Shown: positions 8,332 through 17,600 of the stretch, piece after piece
Numbering within the stretch: position 1 is the stretch's first letter
How the letters are laid out: every line of letters begins with the position of its first letter
DNA from: JACVRN01 sp036389255
GTDB taxonomy: Bacteria; Acidobacteriota; Blastocatellia; Pyrinomonadales; Pyrinomonadaceae
Direction: 5' to 3'
Assembly: GCA_036389255.1 (NCBI GenBank)
Contig: DASVQI010000001.1
Span: forward strand, 1 to 64,000
DNA: 64,000 nucleotides
The notes under the pieces: model-generated
What the model was told of the DNA's origin: nothing
What the model saw: the letters and a program-made list of their open reading frames with translations, nothing else
The model's database searches: none
Made by a program: the position numbers and the translations under genes

Positions 8332-8445
8332 GCCTAACATCCTGCGTCAGGACAATTCAACCCGAGCGCAGCCATTCAATTTATATCGAAGGAGGCATCT
8401 TGAAAGCCATGCTATCGCGGGAACGGGTTGAATGAGTTGTTGAGC
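8332..8445 (-). repeat. attC-like integron recombination site
   Basis: Read on the minus strand, a GCTCAAC R''-type box (8445-8439) fits RYYYAAC and a GTTAGGC R'-type box (8338-8332) fits GTTRRRY, 114 bases apart in total. Inside, ATTCAACCCG and CGGGTTGAAT form a perfect 10-bp inverted pair. One arm also contains a small extra hairpin, TCCTG-CGT-CAGGA. The arm sequence AACAACTCATTCAACC is shared with the second site at 9485-9616. It lies just after the stop of the TPR/TonB gene, the position expected for the attC of a cassette. No integrase gene is visible in the window. Confidence 0.6.
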
Positions 8446-8471
8446 GGCTGGCCCACGATAGTAAGCCCTTA

Positions 8472-9476
8472 TCATGGCGCAGCGAAATCATAATTTAACG
8501 TGCCAGTGACTTTGACCGGTTTGCCATTTATCAAAGTCGGTTTGAACTTGGCTTGCCGCGCGCTCGCAACCGCCGCCGCGCGCAACAATGGATGCCCGCT
8601 CACCGGCTCGGCGGAAATCACATCACCTTTTTCATCAACCGTCACACGCACAGTCACGCTACCGGATGCTTTCGCGGTTCTGGCGATGGCGGGATACGCC
8701 GGCTTGGGCAAACTGACGGCTTTATCGTTTAAGACTCCGCCGGAGACTGCACCGCCAGTCTCTCTCCCTTCAGCGTTGCCGGTGGAAGAAGAAGCGCCGC
8801 CAGCTTCGCCGCTCTTCTCGACCGAATCCAACTGCTCGGCTTTCGCTTCATCGGCGGCTGCCAGCTCATTTTGCCCCAGCTCCTTGTAGGCTTTGGCTCG
8901 ATCCCGGTAAAAGTATTGGTAGTCGGGTTTCAAGCGGATGGCTTCCGTATAATCCGTAACGGCGCGCTGGTAATCGCCTTTCCGAAAATACAACCCGCCT
9001 CGCTCGTTCGTCCAATACGGCAGCACTGCCGAGTCCGGAGGCGGAAGCTTCGCCGCCAACTGTAAGGCTTTGCTCCTATCTTCCAGCGCACGATCAAGAT
9101 CACCTTGTTTGTCATAGACAAGGCTGCGCCCGTAATAAATGAAAGCGTTGTTTGAGTCGAGCCGCAGCGCTTGCTCGTAATCGCTGAGAGCCGCCGCCGA
9201 GTCTCCGCGAAAGTGATTGGCTTGCCCGCGACATCCATATGCGCGGGCGTTGTTCGGCTCAAGTCGCACGGCTTCTGCACAGGCACCGTAAGCACAGTCG
9301 AACTCTTGATTCATCGTATGTTGCGACGCAATCTTGATGTAATCATCCGCCGTGCGCGGCTCAGGGATAGCCGCGCTCTTGCATGTATATTGATTCCGGG
9401 AAAGCGGATTCTTGCAAGACGCAACCATGCCCAAGAACAGGCAGCTCATCAAGCAAAAGATGAAATGGTTTCTCAT
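8472..9476 (-). CDS. TPR lipoprotein with a C-terminal TonB domain
   Basis: 334 residues. The signal sequence ends in a lipobox, GMVASC (Cys 21), so this is a lipoprotein. Residues of about 40-215 form TPR repeats (for example ARAYGCRGQANHFRGDSAAA and RKGDYQRAVTDYTEAIRLKP). A low-complexity Gly/Ser linker leads to a TonB C-terminal domain (PKPAYPAIARTAKASGSVTV, then a VDEKGDV turn and AAVASARQAKFKPT). Having both a lipid anchor and a TonB domain is unlike a classical energy transducer, so it may be a scaffold in the envelope. The ATG is eight bases after the R' box of one attC-like site and the stop is 26 bases before the other, exactly the geometry of an integron gene cassette. Confidence 0.82.
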   Translation of the reverse strand: MRNHFIFCLMSCLFLGMVASCKNPLSRNQYTCKSAAIPEPRTADDYIKIASQHTMNQEFDCAYGACAEAVRLEPNNARAYGCRGQANHFRGDSAAALSDYEQALRLDSNNAFIYYGRSLVYDKQGDLDRALEDRSKALQLAAKLPPPDSAVLPYWTNERGGLYFRKGDYQRAVTDYTEAIRLKPDYQYFYRDRAKAYKELGQNELAAADEAKAEQLDSVEKSGEAGGASSSTGNAEGRETGGAVSGGVLNDKAVSLPKPAYPAIARTAKASGSVTVRVTVDEKGDVISAEPVSGHPLLRAAAVASARQAKFKPTLINGKPVKVTGTLNYDFAAP

Positions 9477-9484
9477 AGCTCGTT

Positions 9485-9616
9485 ATCCAACTATATCATC
9501 AACCTGAAAACGCGGCCCAGCGCCCTGATTAACCTTGCGCGCAGACGGGCCAGCTACGGCCGGGTCAACGATAAAAAGTCTGCTATCCCGCGCTCCGGTT
9601 GAATGAGTTGTTAGAC
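9485..9616 (-). repeat. attC-like integron recombination site, second copy
   Basis: Minus strand: GTCTAAC (9616-9610) matches RYYYAAC and GTTGGAT (9491-9485) matches GTTRRRY. The arms AACTCATTCAACC and GGTTGATGA pair apart from one unpaired T, as in the extrahelical bases of real attC sites, and GCGCGG/CCGCGT extend the stem. Total span 132 bases. The sequence AACAACTCATTCAACC is shared with the site at 8332-8445. The R' end is eight bases before the start codon of the gene at 8472-9476. Confidence 0.62.
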
Positions 9617-9805
9617 CACTCATGAAGTATATCATTCAACGCCGACGCCGAGCGTCAGCAAAGAACCCGGTGCTTTAGACGGGTCTAGATAGCGAACTAC
9701 CACGTCTGCACTTATCGGGGCGTCACTTGACAAGACCCGACTACTGATTCATGTTTTGCCATTAAGGCAAAGGCTTTTTTGCAGCAGTTTAATTTGGTGA
9801 GGAAC

Positions 9806-10276
9806 ATGACGAGACTTTTAGTTATTGTTCTCTTGATTACTTCTGTTCTATGTTTGACCGCCTGTTCGTACATGACTGACTTTGTTGTGGTCAATGAATC
9901 GGACGAACCCATTGTTGTTAGATATAAGGTTAAGAACTATCCTTACACTTTCGCTCCGCCTACAACGCCAGCTACGGTAGCAGTTTCCGAATTGAGTACC
10001 CGTGGCGGCCAGAAGTGGCAGGAGCTGAACCCAACTCAGTACCAGCTCGACCCGGCAAATCGGACTATCACAATACGTGTGATGCCCCATAATGCACTGC
10101 GCGTAGCAAGGGCGCGTGACGACGGCTGGCACCAAGACCCTTCAGCTTCGGAATCATTCCCTATTGAAGAGATAAATGTGAATGGGGCAAATGGTGAATT
10201 AAACTTAAAAGGGCAGCAGGCGTTTACCTCCTTCTCCAAAGTGTCACAAGCCTTATATACCCTTATATACAAATAA
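9806..10276 (+). CDS. Small hypothetical lipoprotein
   Basis: 156 residues from the ATG at 9806, which has TGAGGA five bases upstream; a TTG at 9779 would only add a tail before the signal peptide. Residues 1-20 (MTRLLVIVLLITSVLCLTAC) are a lipoprotein signal ending in a lipobox with Cys 20. The mature domain begins with FVVVNESDEPIVVRYKVKN, a beta-rich start, and includes NRTITIRVMPHNALRVA. No known family was recognised. It is oriented away from the attC-like site at 9485-9616 and converges with the large gene at 10620-13493. Confidence 0.7.
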   Translation: MTRLLVIVLLITSVLCLTACSYMTDFVVVNESDEPIVVRYKVKNYPYTFAPPTTPATVAVSELSTRGGQKWQELNPTQYQLDPANRTITIRVMPHNALRVARARDDGWHQDPSASESFPIEEINVNGANGELNLKGQQAFTSFSKVSQALYTLIYK

Positions 10277-10619
10277 AGAGCCCGGCCATGAGCAACGCCT
10301 TGTACTGAAACGGAAACAGACCGGTTGTGTTGTGAAGATTATTTCGTGGCGAATTCAGGCGCGACCTTGTCCAAGTTAAGCAGCTATTGCGAACAGGCTC
10401 TAGACAAACTTAGCCTTCCCTATATCATCGCACGTCACAGCCCAGAGAAAGCTACGCTCTTCGCCAAACGCGTATTCAAGCAGCAGTGTTAGCATCTTAT
10501 GTAAGTACCCTTAGAACGCTCTCCAGAGTTGGATGTGACCGGAGCCATCCGTTTCGATACAAACGGATGGCTCCGGTTCGGTTGGCAGGGAATGATGAAC
10601 AGTAGGGGAAACGTTTACT
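10277..10619. other. Intergenic region with a possible gene remnant
   Basis: Between two convergent genes. An open frame of 55 codons from a TTG at 10325 to TAG at 10490-10492 reads like coding sequence (LSLPYIIARHSPEKATLF), but has no ribosome binding site and could be the remnant of a larger gene. The right part contains the long hairpin annotated separately. Confidence 0.35.
10537..10578. terminator. 17-bp perfect hairpin between convergent genes
   Basis: ACCGGAGCCATCCGTTT (10538-10554) and its exact reverse complement (10561-10577) are separated by a 6-base loop, with a further G:U pair outside. It lies between the stops of the lipoprotein gene and the large minus-strand gene. It probably terminates transcription in both directions, although there is no long T run after the stem. 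Confidence 0.6.
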
Positions 10620-13493
10620 TCACCGGGCTCTTCTTCCTCTCTTTTTGTTTCTGGGTTTGACGGGTTTTTCGGGCTCACCCGGTTTCTTCTCTCCCTGAGT
10701 GGGTTGTTCCTGCGCGCTCTGCTCGGTCTGTTCCTGCTCCAAGGGTCGTGTAATCACGACAGGTATATAGGAGCCGGGTTGCGGGCCGGGCAAATTAATG
10801 ACTAAGAATTGGTCGTCCGTGAGCAACTCAAGCCCCAGCACAAGGCTCCTCGCCGTACCACCTTTTTTGAGGATATTGGCTACCAGCTTCTTTGCGCCGT
10901 CTGTCACGGTTATTCCCTGCTGCGAGTCGAGTCCCGTGCCTTCGAGTTGTACTGTGAGGAGGGGGTGAGGCCTGTTCTTAGGCTTGAAGTCGAGAATGCT
11001 GGTTTTCTCGACCCGTACGGCGAGCGGGTTGGGGAAGGTTCTGGACGCGTAGCTAGCGTCTCCTTGAGAAGCGTTATGGATTACCGCTACCTCCAAGGTG
11101 GGCTCGTTGGTAGCAGGAAACTCGAACTCAATTACGCCCTGTGTGATGAGCCTCGGACATTTCACGCTCACAGAGTTCATAGCGCATGTGCGAGTCACCA
11201 CGCGCGCCGATTTACAATCCACGGCTTTACCATCCTTGTCCGTGCAGCTCATCTGTATGGGAATCCCGTTGACCTGAATTTCGTCGCCCTCTTCAAACCT
11301 GCTGCCGGAGAGATAGGCCCTGAATTGCCCCATAGATAGCGCAAACAGCTTGAGTCCTTCGACACCGAGGACGGGCGCGGGGGCAGCCTTGGAGAACATG
11401 GTTGGCTGGTTGTCCAGCCGCACGTACATGGATTGCTCCTCCGGCAGGCGTTCATACTCAAGCGGCTTATACTCGCTGGTGAAAGCTACGCAATACTTTT
11501 CGTTCTGAGACTGCGGCTTACATGTACAGCCGGGAGAATTTTCATCTCTATGGCTCCTGCACTTGTGGCTATCGTTGATAATGAGCCGCAGGTTGTTGAT
11601 GGCGAGCCCGCGCCCCGGCGTGATGAGCGCGATGGAGGGTGTCCCCTGATATTCAGGCCCCATACTGAAGGAGAGGATTAGAAGCTTGGAATTGACGAAC
11701 TCGAAGTCGCCGCGAGGTGTTGGCTCAAAGCCGTCGTTGCGCTTCGGGCCTGCCAGCTCAACCTGAGCCAGCCCTATAGGACGACGCAGGGGCGCGCCGT
11801 CCACCAGAACGCCTATTTGAGGGGAGAAGTAATCGCCATGCACGTAAATAACGGCTCGCTCGCCGCTCCTCACCGGACGATAGTCAATACCCGTGACCCA
11901 GAAATTGTTCTCCGTGGTGGCCGGGATAGGGAGCTTGAAGGTGTTGCCCGGCGTACAGGTGAGGCTGCCGGAGCGCGAGGCAAGCGAGCCGTCGCCGGAA
12001 TTCTCTTCCGTGTCGCTGAAGCTAGGCGGCGCAAAGCCCGTGCGCGGAAAGTAACAACCCCTTGCCTTCAACTGCACTACCTGTGCGTTTTCGGGGACGA
12101 TAAGAATCGCATAGGTAGTATGCAGCCCCGGCGCTATGCGCTCCGTGCCGGGTTTAGGCCCGAACGTCCAGCCGAAGTCGGACGCACCCTTTCCGAAAGC
12201 CGAGGCGTAAATGTCCTGCTGTAAGAACTGCTCGAAGAGACGGCGCTGGCGCTGAAAATCTACACGCGCGCCGAAGCCTGAAAGGAATGTGAACAACCCC
12301 GCCAGATTGAAGTTTTTAACCTTATCCTGAATGTCGTTGACGTTCAGAGCGCTCTGGCGCGGAATCAGGTCAACCGTTCGCACGTTCCCGGTCACGGGGC
12401 GCTTATTCTTATCAGAAAGCTCTCGGAGCAGTTCTTGTGTGTTCCTTGGGCGTTCATCTCTATAGTATGGGCTGCACTTGATTCTCAACTCCCTCTCGCC
12501 GCCGCTCGCTATTTTCTCCCGCGCCTCTTTATTCTTACAATCAGCTTTGAGGACTTCTGTGCGAGCCCTGTTGTTATCCTCGTCGCGCTCGTAATAACCA
12601 TCAACGTGCCACCAGACCTGCACCATCTTACGGTTGGCCTTGTCGGGCACGGTGTAGATAGACTGCGGCAGTTCAAGGAAGACCAGCCGCTCGCCGGGGC
12701 CGACTTCGTCGCGCAGGAGCGTGAGCTGCTTGGCTATAATCTCGTATTGCAGGCTGAGGTAGTTCTCCAGCATGGTAGAGGCGTTCAGCTTCGGGCTGAA
12801 GCCCTCCATTTGCTGCCGGAAATTTTCATCGTTCAGCAGTTTGTCTACTATGCCATCGGTGAGCCTCGACGTATTCGCCTCGGGCGGGGTCGGCGTGGCC
12901 AGTGACGTAGCAGGCTCTTGTATACCGTTAATCTCGCTGGTCAGGCCGCTAATCTCGCTGTTGAGCCTGCTCTGCCGCTCGACAGCCTGTTCAATCTCAG
13001 TCTGTTTCAGCTTCTTAGCCTCATCAGTGCTGCTGTCAGCGTTCATGCGCTCGCGCTCTACGCGAAGCTGGCTCAGTTGATTATCCACATCGTGCAGTTC
13101 CGACAAGCGTTGATCGCGCCGCCTGAGCAAAGTCTGTTTGCGCTCCTGATTAAAGCGCGCGTCCCGCTCAAATAATTGATTCTGTAATCCTGCCTGCTGG
13201 TCAAATCCAACGCCCACGCCCAAGAATTCCCTCAGCGAGCGTAGACGCGACCCATTAGTTTCGTTCGCGTCCAGCTCGGCAAGAGCTTTACTCCTCAAGT
13301 CCAAGCTCTGACTGCGCAGGCGCGCCAGCAGGTAGTGCGCCTGTTCAAGCGACCAGATGTTCGGCTGACCGAAACTAATATTGACGGGCTGCCTGTTGTC
13401 CTGCGCTCGAATGGGGAAAGGCACCCAGCCGGGTAGCATCAGAACGCCTAGTAAGAGACAGAGCGACCGGCGCACTACCGTTTGCAGCTTCAT
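10620..13493 (-). CDS. Large secreted coiled-coil protein with IPT-like regions
   Basis: 957 residues. The start ATG has GGAGGAG eight bases upstream. Residues 1-30 are a signal peptide ending near IRAQ. Residues about 95-200 are a charged coiled coil (NQERKQTLLRRRDQRLSEL and later RVERERMNADSS). The middle and C-terminal parts contain repeated beta-sandwich-like segments of IPT/TIG type, such as RAVIYVHGDYFSPQIGVLVDG and FRAYLSGSRFEEGDEIQVNG. Cysteines are scattered in the second half. The tail is Pro/Glu/Lys rich and ends in a basic KKRGRRAR. No enzymatic motif was found. It is probably a large exported surface or periplasmic structural protein, but the role is unknown. It stands alone, convergent with the lipoprotein gene and divergent from the sigma factor gene. 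Confidence 0.75.
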   Translation of the reverse strand: MKLQTVVRRSLCLLLGVLMLPGWVPFPIRAQDNRQPVNISFGQPNIWSLEQAHYLLARLRSQSLDLRSKALAELDANETNGSRLRSLREFLGVGVGFDQQAGLQNQLFERDARFNQERKQTLLRRRDQRLSELHDVDNQLSQLRVERERMNADSSTDEAKKLKQTEIEQAVERQSRLNSEISGLTSEINGIQEPATSLATPTPPEANTSRLTDGIVDKLLNDENFRQQMEGFSPKLNASTMLENYLSLQYEIIAKQLTLLRDEVGPGERLVFLELPQSIYTVPDKANRKMVQVWWHVDGYYERDEDNNRARTEVLKADCKNKEAREKIASGGERELRIKCSPYYRDERPRNTQELLRELSDKNKRPVTGNVRTVDLIPRQSALNVNDIQDKVKNFNLAGLFTFLSGFGARVDFQRQRRLFEQFLQQDIYASAFGKGASDFGWTFGPKPGTERIAPGLHTTYAILIVPENAQVVQLKARGCYFPRTGFAPPSFSDTEENSGDGSLASRSGSLTCTPGNTFKLPIPATTENNFWVTGIDYRPVRSGERAVIYVHGDYFSPQIGVLVDGAPLRRPIGLAQVELAGPKRNDGFEPTPRGDFEFVNSKLLILSFSMGPEYQGTPSIALITPGRGLAINNLRLIINDSHKCRSHRDENSPGCTCKPQSQNEKYCVAFTSEYKPLEYERLPEEQSMYVRLDNQPTMFSKAAPAPVLGVEGLKLFALSMGQFRAYLSGSRFEEGDEIQVNGIPIQMSCTDKDGKAVDCKSARVVTRTCAMNSVSVKCPRLITQGVIEFEFPATNEPTLEVAVIHNASQGDASYASRTFPNPLAVRVEKTSILDFKPKNRPHPLLTVQLEGTGLDSQQGITVTDGAKKLVANILKKGGTARSLVLGLELLTDDQFLVINLPGPQPGSYIPVVITRPLEQEQTEQSAQEQPTQGEKKPGEPEKPVKPRNKKRGRRAR

Positions 13494-14007
13494 GATGAAA
13501 CTCCTCCAAGCTCATGATTACCTATAGTGCAAGCTATGGGCTGGCTCAGTAATAAGCTGTTGCCCGGCTCTTTATTCGAATGGCGGATTACGTGCGGATG
13601 TTTCTAACCACAGATGACCGCCTCTTCTGTCAGGCTTCGTATATGTTCTCTATACCTTTGCCGCCGCTAAGCTGTCACGCGCATTTAGGTGAGCCCTGCC
13701 ACAAGCGGCGGCAAATAGTCTTTCTTCTATCTGGTATATGCACGCGACGAGGCGAAACATTACATTGCCACAGGATGAAAAGCAGGATTCAGAACGCAGA
13801 CGCAGCCAAGTGGCCGCGATGAGGAGAGGTGACAGCCTTTAGGCTTTAAGTTGATTGCACGTTGGAAGAATTGCGTGTCCGGCTGCCTTGCCGGTTTTAA
13901 TAGTCTTGCTACAGAGAAATGGTTTAAGTTATCTTTACTGCGTCTTCCGACTTCTATATACCTCTTTCTATCTATAACTCCATTGTCGCGCCCTAGAACA
14001 GGCCTGC
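13494..14007. other. Divergent intergenic region, no gene supported
   Basis: 514 bases between the start of the large secreted protein gene and the start of the sigma factor gene, so it must hold both promoters. The short open frames here have poor starts and no recognisable products. No strong inverted repeat or operator was found by eye. Confidence 0.45.
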
Positions 14008-14601
14008 ATGAAAAGCGGATTAGCCATTTCAAGAGAATCCTTCGAAGCATTGCTCTCGTGGCTTGACCCGAACCCTGATATCGCAGGACAAAAGTACGAA
14101 GCCATCCGCGCCGGACTGATAAGGATTTTTATCTCTAAGGGCTTCAACGATGCCGAAGATTTAGCCGATTTGACCATTAACCGGGTCATCGCCCGCTTGC
14201 CTGATATAAGAGCCGGATATGTCGGAAAGCCGGAGAACTACTTTCGCGGCGTCGCTCGCAAGATGATTCTTGAGGCACACAGACGAAAAGAGATTGCCGT
14301 AGGCGAATTACCCGAACGTCTGAGTCAAATAATCAATACGAGCGACGAATATGAATGCTTGCTTAAGTGCCTAAAGTTCTTATCCAGAGAGAAACGAGAG
14401 CTGATACTCGATTATCATTTATATGAGGGTAAGGAGAAAATAGTCCAGCATAAGATTCAGGCACAGGAGATGGGAATGACGGAGAGCGCGCTACGCGTGC
14501 AGGCTCACCGTATTAGAGAAACTCTGGAAAAATGTGTGCTCGACTGTGTGAAAAAGCTGCGACATGAAATAAATAGCGCTCAAGTAAGCATCATTAAGTG
14601 A
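14008..14601 (+). CDS. ECF-like RNA polymerase sigma factor
   Basis: 197 residues. The region 2 segment is DAEDLADLTINRVIARLPDI followed by ENYFRGVARKMILEAHRR, the usual helix pair for core and -10 binding. The C-terminal part has LSREKRELILDYH followed by MTESALRVQAHRIRETLEKC, a region 4 helix-turn-helix. Several Cys residues near the C-terminus are unusual. No anti-sigma gene is adjacent; the next gene encodes a membrane-anchored TPR-CHAT protein, which often occurs beside ECF factors in Acidobacteria. Control of the factor by that protein is inference. The ribosome binding site of the ATG at 14008 is weak. Confidence 0.75.
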   Translation: MKSGLAISRESFEALLSWLDPNPDIAGQKYEAIRAGLIRIFISKGFNDAEDLADLTINRVIARLPDIRAGYVGKPENYFRGVARKMILEAHRRKEIAVGELPERLSQIINTSDEYECLLKCLKFLSREKRELILDYHLYEGKEKIVQHKIQAQEMGMTESALRVQAHRIRETLEKCVLDCVKKLRHEINSAQVSIIK

Positions 14602-14632
14602 GTAGTCAATTTATTAAACAGGAGCGTCAGCT

Positions 14633-17600
14633 ATCGTTCAAGAAGGTCTAAGCCAACTGAGACAGTATTTATTAGGCCAACTCGCTGAAGAGGAGGAGGA
14701 AAAGGTTGAGCTGCGTCTTCTAAGCGACAGCGAGTATGTTGACGAGCTGGATGTTGTTACAGATGAGCTGATAGACCAGTACGTGGAAGGCGAGCTACCG
14801 GCGGAGGAGCGAGAGCAGCTTGAAAAACATTTTCTCAAAACATCTGCGCGGCAAGACAAGCTACGGTTCGCGCTCGCGCTGAAAAAGCAGAAGGCGGAAT
14901 ATAGAACCCGCAAATTTCGAACGAGAAGATTCTTCACAATCTACCTGCCTATAGCCGCCTCTGTGCTGCTGGTAATCGGCCTCGGCGTCTGGTGGAAATT
15001 CTTTTATCAATCCGACCTCAACAAGGGGTTGATTGCGCTGCAAACGGCTTACCGAGAGCAAAGGCCGTTGGAAGCGCGCCTCTCCGGTTTTAGCTACGCG
15101 CCTACGGTTGAGCAGAGAGGCGGGGCGGAGAAGATTGATTATCTTCAGCGCGACCGCGCTGCGGCGCTGCTCCTGAGTGAGGCTAATGATAATCCCGGCG
15201 CTAAGTCCTACCACGCGGTGGGGAAATATTATCTGGCTCAGCGCCAGTTTGATAAAGCTATAGAGCAGTTTGAGGCCGCCCTTAAACTCGACCCGCAGAA
15301 CGCCAGTATACACAGCGATCTGGGCGCGGCTTTGCTCGAGCAGGGGAAAATCTACAATTCGGAGCCGGAACAGGGCAGGGCTATACAGACATTCGCCAGA
15401 AGCCTTGAGCATCTTAACAAGGCGTTGGAACTCGATGCCTCCCTAAGTGAAGCGCTCTTTAATCGTGCGCTTCTTTACCAATACATGATGCTGCCGAAAC
15501 GGGCTGCGGAAGATTGGCAGAAGTATCTTCAGCAAGACCCAAATTCTAAATGGGCCGACGAGGCACGCCAGCATCTACGCAGGCTTGAGGGGCCGGACAG
15601 GAGTTCAAGGAATGAAGAAAAATCTCTAAGAGACTTCTTCAGCGCCTATGAGTTGAAGGACGACGCGCGGGCCTGGAAGGCCATCAGCCTGAACTATACT
15701 TCGGCGGGTAATGTAATAACCAATTCCCTCATAGACTCCTATCTGGATTTAGACTCAAAAGGTGAAGACGATGAAGCAAGCGCAAGGCTACAGGCACTGG
15801 CCTATGTGGGACAATTAGAGTTGCAGAGGTCTGGCGACGTTTACACATCTGACCTGTCACGCTTCTATAACTTATCCAATCCGCAACAGCGCCGCGCCCT
15901 TGTGCGCGCGCGCGGGCTGATGCGGGAGGGGTACAAACTTTCCCTTATCTCCAAGGTAAAAGATGCGTTGGCTCATTACGCGCAGGCGAAGGAAACATTT
16001 GAAGAAATAGGAGATGAATGGGAGGCAACCTTTGCGGAGTATCGTATGGGCCATTGCTATTTGCTTCAGCCCGACCTTAAAAGAAGCGTAGAGATTTTCG
16101 CGGAGCTGCTGCCCATCTGCGAGCGCAAAAATTATAAGTGGCTGTTCACCCAGAGTCTTTACCGCACGGCGAGCATCCGGCTCACCTATAATGAATATTC
16201 AGCGTCAATAGATTATGCGCGCCGTGCCCTGAAGCAGTCAGAGCAGCTACAGGACATAACAGGCATTATAAAACTTTTGGTTATGCTCGCAGACGAATAT
16301 CGCTCTCTTGAGAACGGTGACCAGTCACTCAGCTTCATTCAGCGCGCTCTGCCTTTCATAGGGGACGGCTCGGCTGACTTGCAACAGACCTGGGAAGTTT
16401 TCACGGCGGCTGGGCTCACCCTTAATTCTTTGGGCCTACACAGGACGGCGCTTGAGTACCAAGAAGAGGCGCTTCGACTGGCGCTGGAGATGAGCAGACC
16501 TCTGCTCATCTCGCACTCTTACGAGTATCTTGGGCTGACTTACGGGAAACTGAAGCTTTATGACGACGCGCTCGGGAACATCAATCTAGCCTTTGAAATC
16601 GGGGGTAAAGTGACGGACGAGCGCTCCCGGCGGGATAGGATGGCGAACTCTTCTCTATATGCCGGGGAAATATACCGGCAGATGGGGGACTATAACAAGG
16701 CAGTCGAGTCTTATCAGCGCAGCATACGATTGTACGAGGAACTAAAGTATCCGTATTTCACTTATCCCGCACATAAAGGAAAACTGCTTTCCTTCATCGC
16801 TGAGGGGAACGACGCGGCCACCGAAGAAGAGTTCCGAGCCGTTTTAGCGCTCTTTGAGCAATATCGCTCCAACTTGACCAGCGAGGATCAACGGAACACC
16901 TTCTTCGACGTGGAGCAAAGCATCTACGACCTGGCGATTGACTTCGCTCAATCCAAAAAACAGAATCCTCGCCAGTCATTCGAATATTCCGAGCTGAGCC
17001 GCGCCCGCTCACTTCTCGACGCGATGCAGCAGAACGTACAGGTGTCGGAGTTGGAAGATGGGCCTGAGTTACGGCTGCCTTCAACTTTTACGACGCTGGC
17101 GCTTTCCGATATACAGCAGCAGATGCCGCCGCAGGCTCAGATTGTTCAGTACGCCGTCCTTGATAATAAACTCTTCATCTGGTTAGTAACCCCTGCAACC
17201 ATGACGCTCAAAGAAGTACCTCTTGACTCTAAAGCCCTGAGCCATATGGTGCGCGAATACGTGCAGGCGGTTAATTCCCCGTCTACGAGTATGGAGGCGG
17301 CTGTCGAGAAGGGGGCGAGGGAGCTTTATAACATCCTGATTGAGCCTGTCGAGCCGCTTCTAGATAAGACGAAACTTCTCTGTATAGTCCCGGACAAGAT
17401 TCTTCATTACGTGCCTTTCGCGGCGCTCGTCTCCGCAGCTACCGGCAGGTACCTCGTACAGGACTTTTGGCTTGAGCGCTCACCAAGCTCAACGGTTTTC
17501 GTTAATTGCTCGAATCAGGCAAAGCGCAGAACGGTTGATGCCCGAGAGCGATTGCTCAGCGTCGGTGACCCGAGCTTTGACGACGACGAGTTCCCCTCGC

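Noticed and set aside
8472..9476. Gene as a classical TonB
   Set aside because: It has a lipobox and TPR repeats and lacks the Pro-rich periplasmic spacer and N-terminal membrane anchor, so it is unlikely to energise the receptor at 25221.
9754..9781. Short hairpin TTTGCC-ATTAA-GGCAAA before TTTTTT
   Set aside because: Only six pairs, and it points into the start of the lipoprotein gene; too weak for a terminator call.
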